A stretch of DNA of 64,000 nucleotides from Variovorax sp. MHTC-1 (GTDB taxonomy: Bacteria > Pseudomonadota > Gammaproteobacteria > Burkholderiales > Burkholderiaceae_C), in assembly GCF_003984645.1 (NCBI RefSeq), contig NZ_RWKI01000005.1, positions 310,001 to 374,000 on the forward strand, in the 5' to 3' direction. Of this stretch, positions 48,803 to 56,130 are shown piece by piece (position 1 is the first letter of the stretch; each line of letters opens with the position of its first letter). A model generated the notes under the pieces. That model saw only the letters and a list, made by a program, of their open reading frames with translations. It did not search any database and was not told the origin of the DNA. The position numbers were made by a program, and so were the translations under genes.

Positions 48803-49183
48803 TCAGGCCTTGGCTTGCCGACGCACCAGCCGAAGCTCTTCCTTCAAGAAATCGGCGGAATCGCGCGTGCCTTTGCCCGCGGTACGAACCTTGTAAGGCA
48901 CCTTCGTCACTTCGGAGCGCGTGCCGCACAGCCTGATGAAGTCCTCGGCGGTCACGATCTTGTCCTTGAAGTGGTCGTACTTGGCGCGCAGGTGCCGCGC
49001 CGCTTCGGCCGCATCGTGCTCCTCGCCGTTGCGCATGAACTTCATCGACTTGTGGTGGGCGACGCGCTGGATCAGCGTCTCGATCACTTTTTGTTCGGAG
49101 GCCGAAGGCGTGGCGGACGCCGGACCGGCCGCACACAGCGCCAGCGCGGCCAGCAGGCCTTGCATGAATCTCAGAATGTTCAT
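48803..49183 (-). CDS. DUF5329-like secreted protein
   Basis: 126 residues. Signal peptide at 1-25 (FMQGLLAALALCAAGPASA, cut after ASA). The mature part is helical and charged: VIETLIQRVAHHKSMKFMRN, then EEHDAAEAARHLRAKYDHFK and ADFLKEELRLVRRQ. The order 'RNGxEH...AAxHLRxKY...F' matches my memory of the DUF5329 family, whose function is unknown. The ATG at 49183 has GGAG about 9 nt upstream. It converges on the MidA-like gene. Confidence 0.72.
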   Translation of the reverse strand: MNILRFMQGLLAALALCAAGPASATPSASEQKVIETLIQRVAHHKSMKFMRNGEEHDAAEAARHLRAKYDHFKDKIVTAEDFIRLCGTRSEVTKVPYKVRTAGKGTRDSADFLKEELRLVRRQAKA

Positions 49184-49299
49184 TGCATGAATCTCCAACA
49201 GCTTGTTATTGGCAGTCCAACCGATGGTGGCGGCGCGGCATGTCCGGCGTCAAGGCAGCTCGGCGTCAGGTTTAATCTATTCCTTTGCATTTTCGCGCC

Positions 49300-50097
49300 A
49301 TGAGTTCCCACGCCCCCTTGCAGGACGATCTGCGCATCGCCGATGCGCTGGCCGATGCGGCCGCCGCGCTGTCGCTGGCCTACTTCCGCACGCCGCTCGA
49401 CATCATCGCCAAGGCCGACGAAAGCCCGGTCACCCAGGCCGACCGCGCGGCCGAGACCGCGATGCGCGAGATCCTCGGCAAAGAGCGCCCGGCCGACGGC
49501 ATCTTCGGCGAGGAGCACGGCCTGGAGCGCGTGGATGCCGCGAGCGTCTGGGTGCTGGACCCGATCGACGGCACGCGCAGCTTCATCACCGGCTCGCCGC
49601 TTTGGGGCACGCTGATCGCGCTGGTGCGCGGCGGCCGCGTCGAGCTCGGCATGATCGACATGCCGGTGCTTCGGGAGCGCTGGGTCGGCCTGCACGGCCT
49701 CGGTGCCGAGCGCAACGGGCAGCCGGTGCGCGCGAGCAGCTGCAGCGCTGTGGCTGAGGCGCGCATCGTCACCACGTCGCCCGATATCTTCAACGCGGCC
49801 GACTGGCAGGCCTTCGACACGCTGAGCCGCCGCTGCGCGATGCGCCGTTTCGGCGGCGACTGCTACGGCTATGCCCAGCTCGCGGGCGGCACCATCGACC
49901 TGGTGGTCGAAACCGGCCTGCAGCCCTACGACTACCTGGGCCCGGCCGGGCTGATCGAGGCCGCCGGTGGCGTGATCACCGACTGGCAAGGCCGGCCGCT
50001 GGGCCTGCAGTCCGACGGCCGCGTGATCGCCGCGGCCACGCCGGCCTTGCACCGGGAGGCGCTCGCGGTGTTGGGCGCGGCGGCCGGCGGCCGCTGA
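49300..50097 (+). CDS. hisN: Histidinol-phosphatase of the inositol-monophosphatase family
   Basis: 265 residues from the ATG at 49300. Mg2+-binding motifs: GEEHG (about 68-72), DPIDGTRSFITG (about 86-97) and GGDCYGYAQLAGG (about 186-198). The FITG and YAQLAGG spellings match the HisN branch (histidine biosynthesis step 8) rather than inositol monophosphatase SuhB. No other his genes are near, which is usual for HisN. An alternative sugar-phosphate phosphatase role cannot be excluded from sequence. Confidence 0.85.
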   Translation: MSSHAPLQDDLRIADALADAAAALSLAYFRTPLDIIAKADESPVTQADRAAETAMREILGKERPADGIFGEEHGLERVDAASVWVLDPIDGTRSFITGSPLWGTLIALVRGGRVELGMIDMPVLRERWVGLHGLGAERNGQPVRASSCSAVAEARIVTTSPDIFNAADWQAFDTLSRRCAMRRFGGDCYGYAQLAGGTIDLVVETGLQPYDYLGPAGLIEAAGGVITDWQGRPLGLQSDGRVIAAATPALHREALAVLGAAAGGR

Positions 50098-50242
50098 AAA
50101 GAAACGCGCGCGGGACCTTTGTCCCGCCTGCCCAGGGCGTTGACGCGCCCGCACGGGCCGAACCGGGACAGCCGCCTCAGGACAGCCGGCGCCGTGTTCC
50201 CAAGAATCGATGCTCCCTCACTGTCTCGCGGGAGCTCATTCC

Positions 50243-50782
50243 ATGTCCGTTCACGCCATCCATGCGGCGATCCTGCCCTCGCGGCATCCTGCCTTGCTGG
50301 GATTGATCGCGCTGATCGATGCGACGCCCGGCGAGGGGCGCGCTGCGGTCCTCGGACGCTGGCTCGAAAGCCGCATCGGCGAACGCCGCCCGCTGGGCTG
50401 GCAGCTCGAGCGCGCGGCCACCGCGGCGATGTCGCTGCTCGATGCGGCCGATACGCCGATCGACGAACTGGCGCGCCGGCACCGCGTGAGCCGGCGCCAG
50501 CTCGAGCGCGATTTCCGGCGTTGTCTCGGCGTGGCGCCGCGCACCTACGCGCGGCTGGTGCGCTTCCAACGCGCGGCCTGCGCAATCGCCGACGGCATGC
50601 CGCTGGCGCAGGTCGCTGCGGAACACGGCTTTGCGGACCAGGCGCACATGACGCGGGTTTTCGGCGAGACCGCCGGCGTGACGCCGCGCCATCTGCGCGA
50701 CGGCGGCGGGGCTGCGGCCGCGCTGCGTTCGGTGTTCGCGCATCGCATGGCGATGCCGCCGGCCTTGCGGCTGGCGGCTTGA
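50243..50782 (+). CDS. AraC-family helix-turn-helix regulator (short)
   Basis: 179 residues. The N-terminal 60 residues are unassigned. The C-terminal AraC domain has both helix-turn-helix units: IDELARRHRVSRRQLERDF (about 75-93) and LAQVAAEHGFADQAHMTRVF (about 119-138), followed by the typical GVTPRHLR. Most AraC proteins have a larger sensor domain, so this one may respond to protein partners or be an Ada/XylS-like stub. GGGAG lies 8 nt before the ATG at 50243. The target is unknown. Confidence 0.85.
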   Translation: MSVHAIHAAILPSRHPALLGLIALIDATPGEGRAAVLGRWLESRIGERRPLGWQLERAATAAMSLLDAADTPIDELARRHRVSRRQLERDFRRCLGVAPRTYARLVRFQRAACAIADGMPLAQVAAEHGFADQAHMTRVFGETAGVTPRHLRDGGGAAAALRSVFAHRMAMPPALRLAA

Positions 50783-50810
50783 GAAGCCGGCTGCGGCCAC
50801 GGGGCCATCC

Positions 50811-51035
50811 TCACAGATCGTTGACAGGGCCACCCGCGCCTTCGGTCCGCGCGGCGGACGTGCGTTCGCGCGGCTCCTCCATGCCCTGCCAGACGATGAC
50901 CTTGCCGTGGTCGCTCCACGCTTCGGTGGCCTGGGCTGCCGAATGAATGGTGCCCCGCGCATCGCAGCCGCCGATGCCGGCGGCCAGCACGCACAGCAGG
51001 CCGGCCAGCCCGGCTCGGGGGGTGGGTTCGAACAT
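50811..51035 (-). CDS. Small predicted lipoprotein (74 aa)
   Basis: Not recognised. Hydrophobic signal segment AGLAGLLCVLAAGIGGC (about 8-24) with a lipobox-like IGGC, then about 50 polar residues (IHSAAQATEAWSDHGKVIVW...). An excellent AAGGAG stands 6 nt before the ATG, which argues for real translation despite the size. Convergent with the AraC-type gene. Confidence 0.65.
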   Translation of the reverse strand: MFEPTPRAGLAGLLCVLAAGIGGCDARGTIHSAAQATEAWSDHGKVIVWQGMEEPRERTSAARTEGAGGPVNDL

Positions 51036-51140
51036 GATGTGCTCCTTCTGAAAAGAGCTTCGATGATCCGAAGACACGGCCTCGCGGTCTTGCACTTTTG
51101 CGTCATGCATGCATGGCCAACGGCCTCTTTCCGGCAGCGC

Positions 51141-51146
51141 TAGACT
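51141..51146 (+). promoter_or_regulatory. Candidate -10 box (TAGACT) for the DUF2905 gene
   Basis: TAGACT in GCTAGACTC ends 6 nt before the ATG at 51153. No Shine-Dalgarno intervenes. 4 of 6 matches to the -10 consensus. Confidence 0.35.
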
Positions 51147-51152
51147 CTTCGC

Positions 51153-51347
51153 ATGATTCGCTGGCTGATCGTCGTGGTGCTTGCACTGGTCCTCATGAGC
51201 GGGCTCACGGAGTGGCTGCGGCGCTACGGCTTCGGGCGCCTGCCCGGCGACTTCGAGTTCCGAGCCTTCGGGCGCGAATGGCAGCTGCCGATCGGCAGCA
51301 CGGTAGTACTCAGCACCATCGCAGCATTGATCGCAAAGTGGATTTGA
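51153..51347 (+). CDS. DUF2905 small membrane protein
   Basis: 64 residues with two hydrophobic helices (LIVVVLALVLMSGLTEWL, 5-22; STVVLSTIAALIAKWI, 49-64). Between them lies the conserved GRLPGDFEFR segment that defines DUF2905. Function unknown. The length is exactly that of the family. A dispersed repeat follows 10 nt after the stop. Confidence 0.88.
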   Translation: MIRWLIVVVLALVLMSGLTEWLRRYGFGRLPGDFEFRAFGREWQLPIGSTVVLSTIAALIAKWI

Positions 51348-51356
51348 GGATGAAGC

Positions 51357-51530
51357 TCTCCCCCAGGCTTGCCCACTTCGTGTGGCCGCCCAACGTGCCG
51401 CGGCACGGAGGCCTTGGCCCTTCAGGCCGTCCAAGCCTGCGCAGGCAGGCTTGGAGCCGCGGCCTTCAGCCCTCACCGGGGGCAGCACCAGCGGCCCGGC
51501 AAAGCCGGTTCCGCGGTGTTCCTGGAATGG
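51357..51530 (+). repeat. Dispersed intergenic repeat, copy F (forward) with a hairpin-rich insertion
   Basis: Left part CTCCCCCAGGCTTGCCCACT then TCGTGTGGCCGCC. Right part CCTCACCGGGGGCAGCACC, then CCGGCAAAGCCGG, then TTCCGCGGTGTTCCTGG. Between them about 75 extra bases (51395-51469) carry the palindrome GTGCCGCGGCAC (51395-51406) and a 10-bp hairpin CCAAGCCTGC/GCAGGCTTGG (51431-51454). Confidence 0.88.
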
Positions 51531-51549
51531 GCCGCGTGGAGCGACTGAG

Positions 51550-52476
51550 ATGAGGGGTTGTGTCGATATCGGCGGCACCAAAGTGGCCGTGAGCCTGTCG
51601 GCCGACAGCGCATCCCCGCTGATCGGGCGGCGCAGCGAGCCGACCGCCAAGACCGGCGACAACGATGCGGTCGCGCTGCAGATCCTGCGGCTCATCGACG
51701 AGATCTGCGCCGAGCAGGGCATCGCCGCCGATTCGGTCGACCGCGTGGGCGTGTCTTCGGCCGGCCCCTTCGTGCTGCGCGACGGCATGGTCGAGCTGGC
51801 CACCCCCAACATCTGCGGCGGCATCGCGGGCCCGGCGCGCGGCCTGCCCAACAACTGGATGACGGCGATCGTCGAAGCCCCGCTCAAGCGGCGCTTCGCT
51901 CATGTGCGGGTCGAGAACGACGCGGTGGCGGCGCTCGAGGCCGAGCGCCGCTGGGGTGCGCTGCAAGGCGCCGACCACTGCGCCTATGTCACTTGGAGCA
52001 CCGGCGTCGGCGTGGGCCTGTGTGTCGACGGCCGCATCCTGCACGGCAAGAACGGCAACGCGGGCCATGCGGGCCACAGTTTCGTGGTCGACGACGACAG
52101 CAATGCGCTGTGCGGCTGCGGCAACCTCGGCGACGTCGAAGGCCTGGCCGCCGGCAACTCGATCGCGCGCCGCTTCGGACATTCGGCCCCCGAGCTCTTC
52201 GCCGCGGCAGCCGCAGGCGACCCGCAGGCGGTGGCCACCACCGATGCGCTGTGCCGCGTGATGGGCCGCATGCTCTACAACCTGGTCGCAACCCTGGACC
52301 TCGAACGCATCAGCCTGGGCGGCAGCGTGTTCTGGAACAACCGCGAGTTCCTGCTGCCGCGCCTGCAGGCGCAGGTCGACGGCAAGCTGGTTGCCCTGAC
52401 GCGCGGCGCGGTGCTGGTGCCCGCGGGGCTGGGCGACAAAGTGGGTGACTACGGGGCGCTGGCGCTGCTGGATTGA
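51550..52476 (+). CDS. ROK-family sugar kinase (fructokinase-like)
   Basis: 308 residues. N-terminal phosphate loop DIGGTK (6-11). The ROK domain follows, with catalytic Asp in VENDAVAALEAE (about 119-130) and sugar/zinc region GHAGH (about 174-178). The zinc motif reads CGCGNLGDVE, so the last Cys of the usual CxCGxxGCxE is Asp and zinc binding may be altered. Likely phosphorylates fructose or another hexose; it could also be an N-acetylmannosamine-type kinase. GGAG lies about 8 nt before the ATG. A repeat element fills its leader. Confidence 0.85.
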   Translation: MRGCVDIGGTKVAVSLSADSASPLIGRRSEPTAKTGDNDAVALQILRLIDEICAEQGIAADSVDRVGVSSAGPFVLRDGMVELATPNICGGIAGPARGLPNNWMTAIVEAPLKRRFAHVRVENDAVAALEAERRWGALQGADHCAYVTWSTGVGVGLCVDGRILHGKNGNAGHAGHSFVVDDDSNALCGCGNLGDVEGLAAGNSIARRFGHSAPELFAAAAAGDPQAVATTDALCRVMGRMLYNLVATLDLERISLGGSVFWNNREFLLPRLQAQVDGKLVALTRGAVLVPAGLGDKVGDYGALALLD

Positions 52477-52530
52477 GGTGTTGGCTCCCTCTCCCGGGCC
52501 ATTGATTTATGCGCTGCGCTTTTTTGGTCG

Positions 52531-52646
52531 CCGGAGCCGGGAGTTCGGCCCCGGCGGCGAGACCCGGCTCCGGCCTCACACCAAACGCAACGTACAAATC
52601 AGACGCCGAAGTGCCCTCACCCCAACCCTCTCCCGGAGGGAGAGGG
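52531..52646. repeat. Two strong hairpins between convergent genes (REP-like, probable terminators)
   Basis: First: 11-bp inverted repeat CCGGAGCCGGG (52531-52541) / CCCGGCTCCGG (52563-52573). Second: perfect 9-bp stem CCCTCTCCC-GGA-GGGAGAGGG (52626-52646), set in the phrase CCCTCACCCCAACCCTCTCC that is widespread between proteobacterial genes. They lie between the ROK kinase and MocR gene ends. Confidence 0.8.
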
Positions 52647-52656
52647 AGGTCGGTCA

Positions 52657-54141
52657 TCACGCGGCCACCGCAACAGTCAACCCCCGCTCCGCCACCCGCC
52701 CCGCACGCGCACAAGCCGCCACGATCTGCCCCAGCCGGCGCAACCCCGAGTCCACCGCATCGCCGTAGGGCCAGCCGCAGTTGATGCGCAGATAGTGGTC
52801 GAAGCGCGAGGAGTTCGAGAACAGCGTGCCGGGCGCCACCACGATCCGCTCGGCGAGCGCCGCATCGAAGACCCGCGACGAGGAGAGGCGCTCGGGCAGC
52901 TCGACCCACAGCTGCAAGCCGCCGGGAGGCAGGTTGATGCGCGTGCCCGCAGGAAAGCAGCCGGCGATCGCATCGGCGGTCTGCTCGCGCTGCGTCTTCA
53001 GGCAGTTGCGCAGATGACGCAGGTGGCGGTCGTAGGCGCCGGTGGCCATGAAGTGGCCTGCCGCGCCTTGCGAGAGTCCCTCGTTGTTGCGCGTCTGGGC
53101 GAACTTGAGCATCTCCACGCGCGCTTGCCAGCGCCCGGCCGCGATCCAGCCCAGCCGCAGGCCGGGGGCGAGGATCTTGTGCAGCGAAGCGCAATGGATC
53201 ACGTTGCCGCTGGCGTCCCAGGACTTGATCGCGCGCGGCGGCATTGGCGCCTCGACGAGCTCGCTGTAGGTGTCGTCCTCGATCAAGGGGATCGCATGCT
53301 GCTCGCACAACTGCGCGAGCCGCACTTTGTGGGCATCGGGCATCACGCTGCCCAGCGGGTTCTGCAGGTGCGGCACCACCACCACGGCCTTGATGTTGTC
53401 GTAGGTGCGGATCGCGAGCTCCAGCGCCTCGATCGAGATGCCGGTCTGCGGGCTGGTCGGAATCTCCAGCGCGCGCATGCCGAGGCTCTCGAGCACCTGC
53501 AGCAGGCCGTAGAAGGTGGGCGACTCCACCGCCACCGTGTCGCCCGGCTGCGCCACGGCGCGCAGCGCGAGATTGAGCGCCTCGATACAGCCGTTGGTGA
53601 CCAGGATGTCCTCCGGCGAGATCGTCATGCCCACGCGCACGCTGCGCTGCGCGAGCACTTCGCGGAACTGGCGATGGCCCTTCAGCGGCGCGGCGATCGC
53701 CAGCATGCCGGGTTGCTGGCGCAGCATGCGCGTCATGGCGTTGCGCAGCGCCTCGGCCGGATAGAGCTCCGGCGCGCCGCGCGCGATGGAGAGGTTGAGC
53801 TTCTCGGGGATCTGCCGGCGGCGCGCGACGAAGTCCGAGACCTTGGCGTGGATGCCGACGTACTGCGCCGGGTCGGGCGCCCGGTCGGCCGCGGGCTCGT
53901 CCATGGCCGCGATCGACAGGCGCCGCGGGCGCCGCACGAAGTAGCCCGAGCGCTCGCGGGCCTCGACCCAGCCCTCGCTCTCCAACGCGCGGCACAGCTG
54001 CAGCGCGGTCGAGAGGCTGATGCCGTGCTGGCGCATCAGGCTGCGCAGCGAAGGCAGCTTGTCGCCGGGCCGGAGCGAGCCGGCGCGGATCGCATCCAGG
54101 TAGCGCGCGGCCAGCTGCCGATAGAGCGGGGGTGAGTCCAT
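52657..54141 (-). CDS. MocR/PdxR-type regulator: GntR helix-turn-helix fused to PLP aminotransferase domain
   Basis: 494 residues. Winged helix-turn-helix at about 1-70 (GDKLPSLRSLMRQHGISLSTALQ, read in two parts). A fold-I aminotransferase domain follows from about 110, with the PLP Lys in SLHKILAPGLRLGW (about 305) and the conserved NGCIEALNLAL and DDTYSEL. MocR proteins sense PLP or an amino compound and usually control the divergent gene, here the DUF2917 gene. The ATG at 54141 is chosen by family N-terminus; an upstream in-frame ATG (54204) would add 21 unlikely residues. Direct repeats in the intergenic gap look like its operator. Confidence 0.88.
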   Translation of the reverse strand: MDSPPLYRQLAARYLDAIRAGSLRPGDKLPSLRSLMRQHGISLSTALQLCRALESEGWVEARERSGYFVRRPRRLSIAAMDEPAADRAPDPAQYVGIHAKVSDFVARRRQIPEKLNLSIARGAPELYPAEALRNAMTRMLRQQPGMLAIAAPLKGHRQFREVLAQRSVRVGMTISPEDILVTNGCIEALNLALRAVAQPGDTVAVESPTFYGLLQVLESLGMRALEIPTSPQTGISIEALELAIRTYDNIKAVVVVPHLQNPLGSVMPDAHKVRLAQLCEQHAIPLIEDDTYSELVEAPMPPRAIKSWDASGNVIHCASLHKILAPGLRLGWIAAGRWQARVEMLKFAQTRNNEGLSQGAAGHFMATGAYDRHLRHLRNCLKTQREQTADAIAGCFPAGTRINLPPGGLQLWVELPERLSSSRVFDAALAERIVVAPGTLFSNSSRFDHYLRINCGWPYGDAVDSGLRRLGQIVAACARAGRVAERGLTVAVAA

Positions 54142-54171
54142 GGCTTCGATGCTCGGGCAATGACGGCAGGG

Positions 54172-54212
54172 ATAACAGATGCAGATGCCCGGAAAAACGA
54201 CCATAACAGATG
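54172..54212. promoter_or_regulatory. Candidate MocR operator: direct repeat ATAACAGATG spaced 31 bp
   Basis: ATAACAGATG occurs identically at 54172-54181 and 54203-54212, 31 bp start to start, three helical turns, between the divergent MocR-type and DUF2917 genes. MocR proteins such as GabR bind spaced direct repeats. On the minus strand the second copy also forms an extended -10 (TGTTATGGT), so it may double as the regulator's own promoter. Confidence 0.55.
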
Positions 54213-54323
54213 GGCCCGGCGCCGAACTGTTCCGCTTCCGATTGTCCTTGGCTGTGCCTGTTTTCAAGGCACCCCGCTGCCTACGATTCAGGCATCTCCA
54301 CTTCGCACCGAACGAGGCCTGCC

Positions 54324-54638
54324 ATGACCAGCGATCTTCCCGAAACCACGCGGCTCGAGCTTGGCCAGTCGCTGCACGTGGCCCTCGATGCAGGCGCCTC
54401 GCTGCTGGTCATGGAAGGCCACGTGCGCATCGTGTCGCCGCCGTCCTGGCTTGGCGAGACCGTACTCAGCGTGCAGAACAGCTTCGGCGAGGGCGAGGCC
54501 TATGCAGCCGGGCGCGGCGGCTGGGTCGAGGTCACGGCGCTGGCGCCGGCGCGCCTGCGGGGCGTGCCTCAGGCGGCGCCTGTCGTGCCGGCAGCGAACT
54601 CGCGCGTCGCGCGGCTGTGGCAACTGCTGGGGGGCTAG
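54324..54638 (+). CDS. DUF2917 protein
   Basis: 104 residues. DUF2917 core: RLELGQSLHVALDAGASLLV (about 9-28), then MEGHVRIVSPPSWLG (about 30-44). The pattern suggests a small beta-rich, cupin-like fold. No catalytic residues can be named. GAGG lies upstream of the ATG at 54324. Divergent from the MocR-type regulator and separated by a gap holding the direct repeats, so it may be that regulator's target. Its 3' end runs into a GC-rich repeat. Confidence 0.8.
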   Translation: MTSDLPETTRLELGQSLHVALDAGASLLVMEGHVRIVSPPSWLGETVLSVQNSFGEGEAYAAGRGGWVEVTALAPARLRGVPQAAPVVPAANSRVARLWQLLGG

Positions 54639-54722
54639 CCCCCACGCTCGGCACTGCGTGTCCTCGCTGCCCCCCAAGGGGGCGCAGCCCGCCTTGGGGC
54701 GGCCCTGCGGCGGCGGGGGCTA
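54630..54722. repeat. Second intergenic repeat type with GGGGGCTAG termini
   Basis: Starts GGGGGCTAGCCCCCACGCTC, has a CCCCCC-AA-GGGGG hairpin and a CCCGCCTTGGGGCGG segment, and ends GGCGGCGGGGGCTAG. It resembles the main repeat only in ACTGCGTGTC and the C-run/G-run hairpin. It supplies the stop codons of both convergent genes (TAG of DUF2917 and of otsA). Confidence 0.75.
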
Positions 54723-56105
54723 GCGCACGCTCTCGGCCGCGCGCAGGGCGTCGAGAAAGCTGCGCCGCCACCAGTGGATGTCCTGCTCGCGGATGCGCGA
54801 CAGCAGCTTCTGATGGCGCTCGCGGCGCTCCTCCAGCGGCATCTGCAGCGCCTGCTGCACGGTCTCGGCGGTGCCGTGGGTGTCGTAGGGGTTCACCAGC
54901 AGCGCCTCCTTCAATTGCTCGGCCGCGCCGGCGAAGCGCGACAGCACCAGCACGCCCGGGTCGGCCGGGTCCTGCGCAGCGATGTATTCCTTGGCCACCA
55001 GGTTCATGCCGTCGCGCAGCGGCGTTACCAGCCCGACCGCAGCCGCGCGGCACAGGCCCGGCACGCGCTTGCGCGCCACCATGCGGTGGATGTAGCGCAC
55101 CGGCATCCAGTCGAGCTCGCCGTAATCGCCGTTGATGGCGCCGCACAGCGACTCGAGCTCGCGCCGGATGTCGGCGTAGGCGTCGACCGTCTCGCGCGTG
55201 GGCGAGGCGATCTGGATCAGGGTCGCGCTGCGGCGGTTCTCCGGGTAGTTGGCCAGCAGTTCGCGGAAGGAGCGCACGCGGTTTGGGATTCCCTTGGAGT
55301 AGTCGAGCCGGTCGATGCCCAGCAGCAGGCGCCGGCTCGAATACTCGCGCTTCATGGTCTCGTACATGTCGCGCGACTCCTTGGCATGCGTGAGCGCGGC
55401 GAACTCGTCGACGTCGATGCCGATCGGGAAGGCGCCGCAGCGCACGGTCTGGCCGTAGGCGCGGTAGATGCTGTTGCCCATGAAGGCGCCGTTGGCCTCG
55501 TTGCGCACGTACTGCTCGAAATGCTGCACGTCCTGCTGGGCCTGGAAGCCGATCAGGTCGTAGGCGAACAGCGAGCGCATGAGCCATTCATGCTGCGGGA
55601 CCGCCGCCATGATGATGTGCGGCGGCAGCGGGATGTGCAGGAAGAAGCCGATGCGCTGCCGGCATCCCATCGCGCGCAGCTCGGCCGCGAGCGGGATCAG
55701 GTGATAGTCGTGCACCCAGATGATGTCGTCGTCCTGCAAGAGCGGCAGCAGCTTGCGCGCGAACAGCTGGTTCACGCGCCGGTAGCCGCCGATGAAGCTG
55801 GCCTCGAAGTTGGCCAGGTCCAGCCGGTCGTGGAACACCGGCCACAGCACGTCGTTGCTGTAGCCGAGGTAGTAGCTATCGTGGTCTTCGCGGCCGAGGT
55901 CGATGGTGGCGAGGGTGACCTTGCCGGCCTGCTGCCGGTGCATTTCGCCTTCGCCGGTCGGGCCGTTCTCGACGATGGTGCCGCTCCAGCCGAACCACAG
56001 GCCGCCGGTCAGCTGCAGGCTTTCGCCGAGCGCGACGGCCAGCCCACCGGCTGCGGGCTTGCGCGGATCGGCGACGCGATTGGAAATGACGACGAGACGG
56101 CTCAT
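54720..56105 (-). CDS. otsA: Trehalose-6-phosphate synthase
   Basis: Retaining GT20 enzyme joining UDP-glucose and glucose-6-phosphate. 461 residues. Motifs: SNRVADP (7-13), GGLAVAL (20-26), WFGWSG (37-42), [10 protein letters not shown] (about 128-137), [12 protein letters not shown] (about 268-279) and the late [12 protein letters not shown] (about 368-379, UDP-sugar binding). AAGGAG stands 6 nt before the ATG. Third gene of the otsB-GH15-otsA operon, 25 nt after GH15. Confidence 0.95.
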   Translation of the reverse strand: MSRLVVISNRVADPRKPAAGGLAVALGESLQLTGGLWFGWSGTIVENGPTGEGEMHRQQAGKVTLATIDLGREDHDSYYLGYSNDVLWPVFHDRLDLANFEASFIGGYRRVNQLFARKLLPLLQDDDIIWVHDYHLIPLAAELRAMGCRQRIGFFLHIPLPPHIIMAAVPQHEWLMRSLFAYDLIGFQAQQDVQHFEQYVRNEANGAFMGNSIYRAYGQTVRCGAFPIGIDVDEFAALTHAKESRDMYETMKREYSSRRLLLGIDRLDYSKGIPNRVRSFRELLANYPENRRSATLIQIASPTRETVDAYADIRRELESLCGAINGDYGELDWMPVRYIHRMVARKRVPGLCRAAAVGLVTPLRDGMNLVAKEYIAAQDPADPGVLVLSRFAGAAEQLKEALLVNPYDTHGTAETVQQALQMPLEERRERHQKLLSRIREQDIHWWRRSFLDALRAAESVR

Positions 56106-56130
56106 GGGCTCCTTGTGATGGCGGCCGGGT

